The notes: generated from the letters alone by a model not told the origin. Counted from the stretch's first letter, positions 1 through 5,818 are shown. The stretch: 11,668 nucleotides of DNA from JAGQTE01 sp964648005 (GCA_964648005.1 CAZYKR010000135.1:1-11668), one strand, 5' to 3'. Program-made: numbers and translations.

Positions 1-582
1 CACCACCAGCTCGGCAAGGCGCTGCACGCCGACACCGGACTGCTGGGACGCCTTGAACATGTAGTCGAGCGACTCGGACTGGCGGTCCGTCGAGATCGAC
101 CAGTCGCCGAAGGCCCGGGTCAGCGACTCGACCGACGCCTTGTTGCCCAACTCCTCGAGCTGCGCGATCTGCGACGTCAGCTTCTCCAGCGGCGCGCCCG
201 TCTGGCCGGTGCGTGACGCCACCTCGGCCATGATGTTGCCCAGCTGCCCCATCGAGATGTTGGCTTCACCCGCGATGTTCTTGAGCGAGTCGGTCAGCGC
301 ATCCAGCTCGGCGCCGGTCTTGCCGGTGCCAGCCCGCAGCGCATCCTCCGCCTGGTCCCAGGTGTGATGCAGCATGCCGAACGCCGCTGCGGTCGACAGC
401 GCCGCGGGCGTGACCGTCTTGGTCATGTTCGCGCCCAGCTGGGTCATCGAGTGCCCGTACGAGTCCAGCGACTTCGTGCCCGACGCGCCGAACACGGTCG
501 TCGAGCGCGACGCCTTCGCCATGGCGGCCTCGTACTGCTTCGTCTCGGCCAGGAGGCGGACGATCACGGTCTTGTCGGTCAT
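1..582 (-). CDS. Phage tail tape-measure protein, N-terminal part (runs off left edge)
   Basis: The reading frame is open from an ATG at 582 to base 1 (194 codons), so only the N-terminus is present. The start MTDKTVIVRLLAETKQYEAA, followed by a Ser/Thr/Ala-rich stretch and then helical segments (TGKTGAELDALTDSLKNIA, SMGQLGNIMAEVASRTGQT, LEKLTSQIAQLEELGNKAS), is the typical opening of TP901-type tail tape-measure proteins. In that family the protein sets tail length and is threaded through the tail tube. A Shine-Dalgarno-like GGAG lies about 8 bases before the ATG. It is the last gene visible on the minus strand, 116 bp after the 223-aa gene. No tail-tube protein or tail-assembly chaperone gene precedes it, which is odd for a complete siphophage. 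The family is fairly secure; whether the full-length protein is intact cannot be seen. Confidence 0.85.
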   Translation of the reverse strand, partial: MTDKTVIVRLLAETKQYEAAMAKASRSTTVFGASGTKSLDSYGHSMTQLGANMTKTVTPAALSTAAAFGMLHHTWDQAEDALRAGTGKTGAELDALTDSLKNIAGEANISMGQLGNIMAEVASRTGQTGAPLEKLTSQIAQLEELGNKASVESLTRAFGDWSISTDRQSESLDYMFKASQQSGVGVQRLAELVV

Positions 583-698
583 GGCTCTGGCTCCGATCAG
601 TGGCGGCGGCCCGGCGCCCCGAGGTCGTCGGGTTCAGTGGCGCCCAGGCGCCGGGTAGCCGCCCTGTAGCCGACCCGGAGAAGTAGGCCGGCGAGGTC
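583..698. other. Intergenic gap with GC-rich inverted repeats
   Basis: This is the gap between the 223-aa gene and the tape-measure gene. It holds CCCGGCGCC (610-618) pairing with GGCGCCGGG (647-655), and a tighter GGCGCC-CA-GGCGCC at 639-652. Neither is followed by a T-run on either strand. They could be a weak Actinobacteria-type terminator or processing hairpin, or simply chance in GC-rich DNA. Confidence 0.3.
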
Positions 699-1370
699 TC
701 ACGCTGCGCCGGGAGTCGGCGCCAGTCCGTTGGTGAACGAGGGCAACACGGGTGAGTCGCTCGCGGGTGCCTTGGCCGCGAGCCGCTTCATCGCGTACTG
801 GTCGACCTTCTGGAGCTCCGAGGGCTTGTAGAGCCGGAACGTCATGTCCGCCGCGAACTGGTTCCCGATGCCAGCGGTCGCCGCGTCGAGGTCGGCGAGG
901 TCCGCGATCACCTGCGACGCGCCGGTCATGCCGGCGGCGACGCGCATCACCTCGCCCCAGCCGGACGCCAGCGGGTTGGCGCCCTCGCTCGACTTCTCGG
1001 CGGCGATCGTGCCGACAGCGCGGGCGAGCATCATGTCGCCGGTGCGGTCGGCGCGCTTGAGCAGCCGGTGCGCCTCTTCGACGCGGTCAAGGCGGCCGTC
1101 GAGGTCGAGCAGCGCCTGGCGGTACTCGCCCTCGCGCCCGGCAGGCGATCCGAAGGCCAGGAGGCGCAGGCGCTGACGCTCGGCGGCGATGGCCTCATCG
1201 CGCTCACCTCGCACCGCAGCGAGCTGGTCATTCGCCTTGAGCCATACGGCGGCCATGTGCGCCTTGCGACCCTCGGCCGACAACGTCTGGTCGGCCCGGA
1301 TCAGCTCCATCTGTGCGTTGGCACGCTGGCGGATCGCGTCCGCTGCGGCCGGGAAGTTCTTGGTCGCCAT
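699..1370 (-). CDS. Unrecognised 223-aa phage-element protein, largely helical
   Basis: I do not recognise this family. The ATG at 1370 overlaps the stop of the 93-aa gene as ATGA and has a strong Shine-Dalgarno (AAGGAG, 7-base spacing), so start and expression are well supported. Residues 1-125 are rich in Ala, Glu, Arg and Leu and look like long helices or coiled coil (for example EAIAAERQRLRLLAF and LDRVEEAHRLLKRADR). Residues 130-200 hold a mixed region with ASGWGEVMRVAAGMTGASQ. The C-terminal 25 residues are Ala/Pro-rich and probably flexible. It sits immediately before the tape-measure gene, in the place where a phage usually has tail-tube and chaperone genes. A structural or assembly role is inferred from position only. 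Confidence 0.8.
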   Translation of the reverse strand: MATKNFPAAADAIRQRANAQMELIRADQTLSAEGRKAHMAAVWLKANDQLAAVRGERDEAIAAERQRLRLLAFGSPAGREGEYRQALLDLDGRLDRVEEAHRLLKRADRTGDMMLARAVGTIAAEKSSEGANPLASGWGEVMRVAAGMTGASQVIADLADLDAATAGIGNQFAADMTFRLYKPSELQKVDQYAMKRLAAKAPASDSPVLPSFTNGLAPTPGAA

Positions 1371-1651
1371 CAGGCGTCTCCTTCGTTCGATTCCTTCGTG
1401 AACACGGGTCGCTCGACGGTCAAGCCGACGAGGTCGGCGAGCCGCTCAGCATCGGCGACGACCTCGTCGCGGGTGTCTCGCCGGACCCGGCGCGCCAGCT
1501 CACCCGGTAGGCCGAGGGACAGGCCGACGTCCATCCGGTCGGCGCGCAGCACCGCCTCGGCGGCTGTCGCCTCGAGGTCGGCCAGGTGCTGGTCGAGAAC
1601 CGGGTACGCCTGGCGTAGCGACGCAACGGTCGGCGTCGGCGCCTCAGCCAT
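1370..1651 (-). CDS. Unrecognised 93-aa phage-element protein
   Basis: Small acidic, mostly helical protein beginning MAEAPTPTVASLRQAYPVLD. I see no known motif. The ATG at 1651 overlaps the end of the 188-aa gene by 8 bases and has AGAGG about 9 bases upstream. Its TGA overlaps the ATG of the 223-aa gene, so it is probably translated as part of one transcript with its neighbours. The middle (residues 35-75) is strongly helical with alternating Arg and Glu/Asp. Size and position, between the small terminase and the tape measure, would suit a head-tail adaptor, but nothing in the sequence demonstrates that. Confidence 0.7.
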   Translation of the reverse strand: MAEAPTPTVASLRQAYPVLDQHLADLEATAAEAVLRADRMDVGLSLGLPGELARRVRRDTRDEVVADAERLADLVGLTVERPVFTKESNEGDA

Positions 1652-2210
1652 GGCGGGCCGCCTCTCGGATGCGCTCGAGGTCGCGGGCGTCGTTCACGAG
1701 GAACTGACCCACTGGTTCCGGCGCAGGCGGTGTCTGCTCGGCCGGCACGGGCGGCTCGGGCGGCTGCTCGAGCGCGATCACCTCGGCATCGTCGGCGACG
1801 AGCTCGTCGACGGTGGCGTCAGGGTCGATACCACCGTCGGCCGGTTGGGTCGCAGCGACGCTCACGGCAGCCGTGTACAGCTCCCACGGCTCACCGATGG
1901 CGGCCACGGCTCTCGGCGAGCGAGCAGCGAACTCCTCGGCTGCCGCGAGCGCCCTGGCGGTGCCGCCGGGGACCAGGCCGTCATGGTGGACGGCGCCGGC
2001 CGGTGGCGACACCAGCGGCCAGCCATCGTCGAGCCAAGCGCCCCACGTCGCCACTCGGCATGCCTCCCACGAAGCAGATGCCATCGCCGCCGAACGGAAC
2101 AGCTCGTGCGGCTCGGCGAGTACGTGGGTCTCGGGTCGCCAACCGTCGCCGTCGAGGAACAGGTCGGGGTCGAGGCGCGAGCGGGACGAGGTGCGTCGTC
2201 GCACGGCCAT
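1644..2210 (-). CDS. Unrecognised 188-aa protein following the small terminase
   Basis: The ATG at 2210 overlaps the terminase stop as ATGA, so the two are translationally coupled. The N-terminus is basic (MAVRRRTSSRSR). Residues 15-65 hold several Trp residues (DGDGWRP, ASWEACRVATWGAWLDDGW). Residues 95-125 are Ala-rich. Residues 145-170 are acidic and Pro-rich (EQPPEPPVPAEQTPPAPEP), which looks like an unstructured linker, and a short helical C-terminus (NDARDLERIREAARHG) ends the protein. I recognise no family. In a normal phage the large terminase would be the next gene, but this protein is far too short and has no Walker motif. A partner of TerS or of helper-phage packaging proteins is conceivable, by inference from position. 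Confidence 0.75.
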   Translation of the reverse strand: MAVRRRTSSRSRLDPDLFLDGDGWRPETHVLAEPHELFRSAAMASASWEACRVATWGAWLDDGWPLVSPPAGAVHHDGLVPGGTARALAAAEEFAARSPRAVAAIGEPWELYTAAVSVAATQPADGGIDPDATVDELVADDAEVIALEQPPEPPVPAEQTPPAPEPVGQFLVNDARDLERIREAARHG

Positions 2211-2554
2211 CAGGCCACCGCCCTCGGACCCGTGGCGTGCCGCGGCGGCCGCATGTCGGCCGGTGCTTCATCATCGAGGCACAACTCCCGCGTGAGTCGC
2301 GCCACCGCCAGGCGGGCGTCGCGCTCGATGTTCACAGCCGGGTGCGGCTTCGTCTGGTCGTAGCGGTCCGTCACGGTCAGGCCCTCGGCAGCGACGAGTT
2401 CGCGGGCCTGGTCGCAGCGGTCGGCGGCCTCACACAGGCGGCGAAGCACCTCGAGCTGGTGCGGCGCGAGGTCGTAATCGGCCACGATCGACCGCCAAAA
2501 CGCCCTCGCGCGCTTCGACAGGTGCCGGGGTGCCGCAGGCAGACCGTCAGCCAC
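2210..2554 (-). CDS. Phage terminase small subunit, P27 family
   Basis: 114 residues from a GTG at 2554, preceded by AGGGGG 6 bases upstream. The pattern HLSKRARAFWRSIVADYDL, LAPHQLEVLRRLCEAADRC, AREL-AAEGLTVTDRYDQTK, HPAVNIERDARLAVARLTRE is typical of the P27-like small terminases of Actinobacteria phages and prophages: an N-terminal helix-turn-helix region, a middle part with the HPAV-type motif, and a final helix. TerS recognises the pac or cos site and recruits the large terminase to start DNA packaging. Here no large terminase follows; the next gene is an unrelated 188-aa protein. A lone TerS is what PICI-type satellites use to redirect a helper phage's packaging, so it is a key gene for reading this element. 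The family is convincing from motif order and length, but no database comparison was possible. Confidence 0.82.
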   Translation of the reverse strand: MADGLPAAPRHLSKRARAFWRSIVADYDLAPHQLEVLRRLCEAADRCDQARELVAAEGLTVTDRYDQTKPHPAVNIERDARLAVARLTRELCLDDEAPADMRPPRHATGPRAVA

Positions 2555-2677
2555 AACAGGCCCCCTGGATCACGGGCGTTTCCTGGGCGAACGGGGTCGA
2601 CGGTCGCGTGCGGCGGCTCCCCCAACCCGGTCTTGAGCAGCACTTTTCCACAGGGTGCCCCCACCCCCCTCGGGCCA
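2555..2677. promoter_or_regulatory. Gap between HTH gene and TerS gene with a DnaA-box-like site
   Basis: A 123-bp gap without a credible gene. It contains TTTTCCACA (plus strand, 2644-2652), which fits the loose DnaA-box consensus TTWTNCACA, in otherwise very GC-rich sequence. The promoter for the terminase block presumably lies here, but I see no clear -35/-10 pair. A single 9-mer can occur by chance. Confidence 0.35.
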
Positions 2678-3046
2678 TCATGCGGCGGCCTCGTCGTGGC
2701 GGTGGCCCTCAACCCACGCCGGCACGTCGACGGCGAGGTCGAAGCGGACACGGCGACCGAACCGGTAGACGGGCAGCTCGCCCGACTCGACGGCGCGGCG
2801 GATGGTTCGCTCCGAGAGCTGCGTCATGGTGATGACGTCGTCGATGGTGCCAAGGCTTCGCACCCGGTCATCATCGGCGACGTCGCCCACGGTGAGGCAG
2901 AAATGACCGCTCCTGACCGCTCGAAACTTGCCGACGAGCGCGGCAAGGTCGTGCGGTGTCGGTCTGCCGGCCCGCTCCAGCTCGGCGGCGAGGGCGTTCA
3001 GGGCGGCGGCGATGACCCTGGCCTCGGTCGGCGTGATGCGGATCAC
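2678..3046 (-). CDS. Small helix-turn-helix DNA-binding protein (excisionase/MerR-like HTH)
   Basis: 122 residues from a GTG at 3046 with GAGG 8 bases upstream. Residues 1-30 form a helix (TPTEARVIAAALNALAAELE). Residues 67-113 match the excisionase/MerR-type winged HTH (HTH_17-like): IDDVITMTQLSERTIRRAVE, then SGELPVYRFGRRVRF (the wing), then VPAWVEGHR. Such proteins in integrative elements act as recombination directionality factors, repressors or origin-binding proteins. The gene starts about 120 bp from the hairpin and iteron array that separates it from the helicase gene, so autoregulation or iteron binding is plausible. It is far from the integrase gene, which makes a pure excisionase role less certain. 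The HTH fold is well supported; the specific role is inference. Confidence 0.8.
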   Translation of the reverse strand: MIRITPTEARVIAAALNALAAELERAGRPTPHDLAALVGKFRAVRSGHFCLTVGDVADDDRVRSLGTIDDVITMTQLSERTIRRAVESGELPVYRFGRRVRFDLAVDVPAWVEGHRHDEAAA

Positions 3047-3166
3047 GGCGTGGACCTCGGGCAGTCATCGGCGTGGACCTCGACCAGCCGGCGCAGGGAT
3101 CCCCCGAGGTCGACGCGGCCCAGGCGTGGAGTGCAGGTGCCGCCTCGCTTTCCGATGCTGACCACG

Positions 3167-3196
3167 TCCGGGGGTTCTCTACTAGAACCCCCCGGA
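3167..3196. repeat. Hairpin next to iteron array
   Basis: TCCGGGGGTTCT (3167-3178), a 5-base spacer, and AGAACCCCCCGGA (3184-3196) form a 12-bp inverted repeat with one bulged C. It lies between the helicase stop and the HTH gene, directly beside the first CGTGACA repeat. No T-run follows on either strand. It could be an origin hairpin, an operator for the adjacent HTH protein, or a terminator for the helicase transcript. Confidence 0.7.
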
Positions 3197-3197
3197 T

Positions 3198-3323
3198 CGT
3201 GACAGGTCAGGGTGCGTGACAGGCGTGACACCCCTCGTGACACCTCTGACCAGGTGAACGTGACAGGGCATGACGGGCGTGACAGGTTCACGGCAGGACC
3301 CCCTGCGTGACACCCCCGTGACA
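3198..3323 (+). repeat. Iteron-like array: eight direct copies of CGTGACA (candidate replication origin)
   Basis: Perfect CGTGACA copies start at 3198, 3215, 3224, 3236, 3259, 3278, 3306 and 3317, all in the same orientation (TGTCACG in the direction of transcription). Each is followed by GG (1, 2, 5, 6) or CC (3, 4, 7, 8). A near copy, CATGACG, is at 3269. Only isolated GTGACA words occur elsewhere (for example near 4335 and 9869). The array starts in the gap and extends over the last codons of the helicase gene. Direct repeats beside a RepA-like helicase gene fit an iteron origin bound by an element-encoded initiator. Alternatively it is a multi-site operator for the downstream HTH gene. 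Spacing is irregular (9-28 bp), unlike CRISPR. Confidence 0.65.
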
Positions 3324-4736
3324 CCCCTCGACGCCGCTCACGAGGTCGTCCACGAGGGTCCGGTAGACGGTCGGCGGTGTGCCTCCGTCGAGCCTCGGAG
3401 CGGTGCCCTTCGCGAGCATCCCGGCATCGACCAGGCGCTCGAGGCGACGGCGCGCCTTCTCCACCTCGTTGCGGGTCGGGTCGTCCTTCTCGTAGATCGC
3501 TCGGGCCGCGTCTCGCACCGTGACGCCGTACTCGGTGCCGGCGGCGAGGGCCACGAGGTCGACGCCATCGACCACCGTCGAGGTGCCGGCAGTGTGGTCG
3601 TGCAGGATGCGAAGCGGGCCGACCGTCTCGGCCGGTTGCTTCAGGTGCGTCAGCTCGACCACGAGGTCGCCAGCCTGGCCCCACAGCAGCACCACGGAAC
3701 CGGCGCCGGCTGTGATCCACGTCGAGCCGTACACATCCTCGAGCGTCGTCGGCTTCGATCCGTGCTGGCCCTTGCGTTGGTGGTGCAGCACGAGCACGTC
3801 GATACCGGCCGTCACCGCGTTCTGAATCGCCCGGTTGACCTTGCCGCCCACCTCGTCATCGGACAGCTTCACCGCCGCGTCCTTGAGGCTGTCGACCACC
3901 ACCACGTCGGCGCCAGCGTTCGCCGCCAGCACCTCGAGGGCGTGAGGGTCGGCGGCGAGGTCCTGCGGCGGTGGGCCTTGCCAGATGGCCAGGCGTTCGT
4001 CGAGCTCGCGGCGGTGCTCCTCGCGCACGACTCGCCGCATCGCACGCTGGATCTGTCGGGGCCTGTCCATGGCGAGATAGAGCACACGTCGCGCCGGCAT
4101 CACCGGGTAGCCGAGAACGTCGCTGGTGCCGATACCCGCCATCGCCGCCACGAGCTGCACGGCCACCGTCGTCTTGCCGGTGCCAGGCGGTGCAGCGATG
4201 ACGAGCGGTTCACCGACAGGCCACAGCACCTCGTCTCCCTGGCCCCAGCGGGCCTCGGTGGCCTCTGGGGCGTCGAGTACCGACGAGCCACCGTCGACAA
4301 GACGGGAGCGAGCCTCTGGCCTTTCCCCCGTGGGTGACAGGCGGCGCGCGACCCGCGTCACCGCCAGCTCGCTCGCCGCGCCGGCAGCGTCGTGCCATCG
4401 CTGCAACGTCGCCGCTTCGTCATCGGCGCCGCACTCGCGCATCACCAGCATCGGGCGTGCGACCTCGATCTTGATGTCGATCAGCTCCTCAGCGGCGAAC
4501 CTCTCCGCCAGGGCCTCGACCGTTGGGCCGGTGTCCGCCAGGCGCCGAACCTCGTCGGCCTCGCGAGCCTCGAGCACGGCCACGGCCTCGAGGTAGCTCT
4601 GGCGCGTGTGGGTCCAGCCGGCACCGCAGTGCGGGCAGAGGTCGTGCACGAACTCGGCGGCGAACCGGTGGGCCGCTCGTTCGCAGACCACCTCGATCGG
4701 CTCGAGCAGCTCGTCGTCGGTTGCGGCGGCGCTCAC
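3288..4736 (-). CDS. RecA-fold ATPase, RepA-like replicative helicase of the element
   Basis: 482 residues from a GTG at 4736, which overlaps the previous stop (GTGA) and has GGAG 8 bases upstream. Residues 1-60 include CPHCGAGWTH (34-43), possibly a small metal-binding knuckle, and helices follow to about 130. The ATPase core has Walker A APPGTGKTT (182-190), a strand LYLAMDRP (219-226), Walker B VVVVDSL (278-284), the LHHQRKG motif (317-323) and YGSTWITAGAGSVVLLW (336-352). This order is typical of the AAA_25/RepA group of hexameric helicases and ATPases common on plasmids and integrative elements. Residues 400-462 look like a winged helix (TVRDAARAIYEK ... KARRRLERLVDAGMLAKG). It probably unwinds or loads at the origin that lies at its own 3' end. 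No primase domain is visible. Helicase versus other RecA-fold DNA-handling ATPase is not settled. Confidence 0.85.
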   Translation of the reverse strand: MSAAATDDELLEPIEVVCERAAHRFAAEFVHDLCPHCGAGWTHTRQSYLEAVAVLEAREADEVRRLADTGPTVEALAERFAAEELIDIKIEVARPMLVMRECGADDEAATLQRWHDAAGAASELAVTRVARRLSPTGERPEARSRLVDGGSSVLDAPEATEARWGQGDEVLWPVGEPLVIAAPPGTGKTTVAVQLVAAMAGIGTSDVLGYPVMPARRVLYLAMDRPRQIQRAMRRVVREEHRRELDERLAIWQGPPPQDLAADPHALEVLAANAGADVVVVDSLKDAAVKLSDDEVGGKVNRAIQNAVTAGIDVLVLHHQRKGQHGSKPTTLEDVYGSTWITAGAGSVVLLWGQAGDLVVELTHLKQPAETVGPLRILHDHTAGTSTVVDGVDLVALAAGTEYGVTVRDAARAIYEKDDPTRNEVEKARRRLERLVDAGMLAKGTAPRLDGGTPPTVYRTLVDDLVSGVEGCHGGVTQGVLP

Positions 4737-5041
4737 GGCGCCGTCTCCGCCTCGACCGCTTCCAGCGCCGCCGTCATCGCCAACGCATGCATGACGCCTA
4801 CGAACCGCCGTGCGAGCGACTCACTGGCGGCGAGCCGGTGCAGCAGCGCGGCAATCTCGCGCCGCTCTTCAATGGTCAGTCGGTCGGTACTGCAGAGCTT
4901 GCGCTCGGCGAGCACCGCCCGGCATGTGTCGACCGGGCGCGCCCTCGTGGTACCCTTAGGGGGTATCGCATCCTCCGCCGATGTGCTTCTGCAGAGTGCC
5001 GGGCCCCCCACGCCCGGCACTCTGGCGTCCGGGGCACTCAT
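4733..5041 (-). CDS. Unrecognised small protein; N-terminal 40 codons doubtful
   Basis: 102 residues from an ATG at 5041 that overlaps the upstream stop (ATGA). The stop overlaps the GTG of the helicase gene. The C-terminal 60 residues (TDRLTIEERREIAALLHRLAASESLARRFVGVMHALAMTAALEAV) look like a real helical domain with no family I recognise. The first 40 are less protein-like (PGVGGPALCRSTS, DAIPPKGTT), and their DNA carries a 13-bp inverted repeat and a promoter/operator-like palindrome. The true start may therefore be an internal GTG (Val43, near 4915), although no good ribosome site precedes it. The overlap with its neighbour argues for the longer form. It is probably co-translated with the helicase. 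Confidence 0.6.
   Translation of the reverse strand: MSAPDARVPGVGGPALCRSTSAEDAIPPKGTTRARPVDTCRAVLAERKLCSTDRLTIEERREIAALLHRLAASESLARRFVGVMHALAMTAALEAVEAETAP
4929..4965 (+). promoter_or_regulatory. Candidate plus-strand promoter overlapped by a TACCC-N5-GGGTA palindrome
   Basis: TCGACC (4929-4934) and an extended -10 TGGTACCCT (4948-4956) with a 16-bp spacer form a credible sigma70-type promoter pointing right, antisense to all element genes. The -10 is part of TACCC-TTAGG-GGGTA (4951-4965), the operator pattern described for CsoR/RicR-type copper repressors. No such regulator or copper gene is in the window, so the regulator's identity is open. With the hairpin at 4992-5024 it could make a short RNA. 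Confidence 0.4.
4992..5024. terminator. 13-bp perfect inverted repeat, possible terminator or RNA hairpin
   Basis: CAGAGTGCCGGGC (4992-5004), loop of 7, GCCCGGCACTCTG (5012-5024). It is a very stable GC hairpin with no T-run on either strand, as is common for Actinobacteria terminators. It lies about 35 bp downstream of the plus-strand promoter candidate and inside the doubtful N-terminal part of the 102-aa gene. A role as terminator of a short antisense RNA, or as attenuator of the minus-strand operon, is inferred. Confidence 0.45.
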
Positions 5042-5340
5042 GCTGCGCTCGCGTCGGTTTGCGAGTCGCCGGCCTCGACCGGCGTCTCGGCTCGACGGCG
5101 GCGAGCCTGGGCCGACTTCAGTGCCAGGCGGGCGAAGTAGGCCTTTCTGGCGTGTGCCGCTCGGATGGCGCGCTCTTGGGGATCGAGGACTCCGTCAGGG
5201 TCGACCTCGGCCTCGAAGCGCGACATCGCCGCGGCTCGAGCTGGTGCTGTGCGAGCGCTGCGGTCGGCCGTGCGTGCCCAGGACTGGTGGGCACCGATAC
5301 GTCCGATCTGCTCTCGCTCGGCTCGGGTGAGCTTGGACAC
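5038..5340 (-). CDS. Conserved small basic protein of actinobacterial mobile elements, function unknown
   Basis: 100 residues from a GTG at 5340 with AAGGGG 9 bases upstream. The pattern ARTADRSARTAPARAAAMSRFE followed by EVDPDGVLDPQERAIRAAHARKAYFARLALKSAQARRR is, from memory, a recurring hypothetical protein of integrated elements and plasmids in Actinobacteria. The DPDGVLDP...ER...A..ARKAYF..LA.KS core is its most conserved part. It is strongly basic and probably helical, which could suit nucleic-acid binding, but no function is known to me. It is the first gene after the 16-bp inverted repeat at 5416-5456 and so may be controlled from there. Its stop overlaps the next start (ATGA). Confidence 0.8.
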   Translation of the reverse strand: MSKLTRAEREQIGRIGAHQSWARTADRSARTAPARAAAMSRFEAEVDPDGVLDPQERAIRAAHARKAYFARLALKSAQARRRRAETPVEAGDSQTDASAA

Positions 5341-5415
5341 GACAGAACACCCCTTTCGGGATGCTCGCCGGGCTCATTCCGACGTGCGCAGTTCCAGCCG
5401 AGACAGCAGAGCAGG

Positions 5416-5456
5416 GATTTCGCTACAGCGCATATTATCAGCGCTGTAGCGAAATC
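5416..5456. promoter_or_regulatory. 16-bp perfect inverted repeat with AT-rich centre (candidate operator)
   Basis: GATTTCGCTACAGCGC (5416-5431), centre ATATTATCA (5432-5440), GCGCTGTAGCGAAATC (5441-5456). The centre is markedly AT-rich for this DNA and contains TATTAT (plus) or GATAAT (minus), which resemble -10 boxes. It overlaps the last codons and stop of the 126-aa gene and lies about 75 bp before the start of the 100-aa gene. The 10-base core GCTACAGCGC recurs once more in the window, in the leader of the integrase gene (minus strand, 6766-6757). That points to a shared DNA-binding protein. A terminator is less likely because no T-run follows. Confidence 0.65.
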
Positions 5457-5818
5457 AGGGTGATGCTTCCGACGACGACGCGGCGCTGGCCGGCGAGTGC
5501 GGCGCGGATGGCTGAGCGCTCGATCACGACGGCCTCACCGGGGTGCTTCTTGAAGCAGGTGGCCACGATCGGCTCGAGCCACGGTGCGTCGTCGGGGCCA
5601 TCCTCGAGGAGGGAGAGCGACGGGTAGACGTCGTCCGTGCGGCGTGCATCATCGAACATCAGCCTTCCAGTCACCACAACGGGTCCCGATGGCGTGTCGT
5701 GGACCCAGCCCGCGGGCCGGCCGCAGCGGCCGCAGCGGAACTGCACGAGCCGGTCCCCTCGCTTGTTGAACGTCTCGACCGAGGCCTCGATGTGTTCGGC
5801 GTACCGGTCGGTGCTCAC
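5438..5818 (-). CDS. Unrecognised 126-aa protein with CxxC, coupled to integrase
   Basis: The GTG at 5818 overlaps the integrase TGA (GTGA), with GGAG 7 bases upstream, so it is almost certainly co-translated with the integrase. Residues 25-50 (VQFRCGRCGRPAGWVHDTPSGPVVVTG) hold C29-x-x-C32 in a beta-rich context like half of a zinc ribbon. C88 with H92 (TCFKKHPGE) could complete a metal site. The C-terminal half ends with ERSAIRAALAGQRRVVVGSITL. I do not recognise the family. The coupling to the integrase suggests a role in integration, excision or its control, but a passenger protein is equally possible. The last six codons lie inside the perfect inverted repeat at 5416-5456. Confidence 0.75.
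   Translation of the reverse strand: MSTDRYAEHIEASVETFNKRGDRLVQFRCGRCGRPAGWVHDTPSGPVVVTGRLMFDDARRTDDVYPSLSLLEDGPDDAPWLEPIVATCFKKHPGEAVVIERSAIRAALAGQRRVVVGSITLISLQR

Noticed and set aside
1..699. Second attachment site (copy of the tRNA-Val 3' end) inside the window
   Set aside because: No second copy of the T-arm/acceptor segment was seen, so the far end must lie beyond the left edge.
1068..3202. Long plus-strand open frames opposite the phage genes
   Set aside because: They are antisense to genes with overlapping starts/stops, good ribosome sites and recognisable families. Their predicted proteins are Arg-, Ser- and Pro-rich low-complexity products of GC-rich DNA.
3198..3323. CRISPR array
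   Set aside because: The repeat unit is 7 bases and spacing varies from 9 to 28 bp with no regular spacers or cas genes.
4951..4965. Firm call of copper regulation (CsoR/RicR operator)
   Set aside because: The motif fits, but there is no CsoR homologue, copper transporter or metallothionein gene in the window. It is kept only as a motif observation.
5416..5456. Intrinsic terminator
   Set aside because: The stem is perfect, but there is no T-run on either strand, and the core motif recurs upstream of the integrase start, which fits an operator better.
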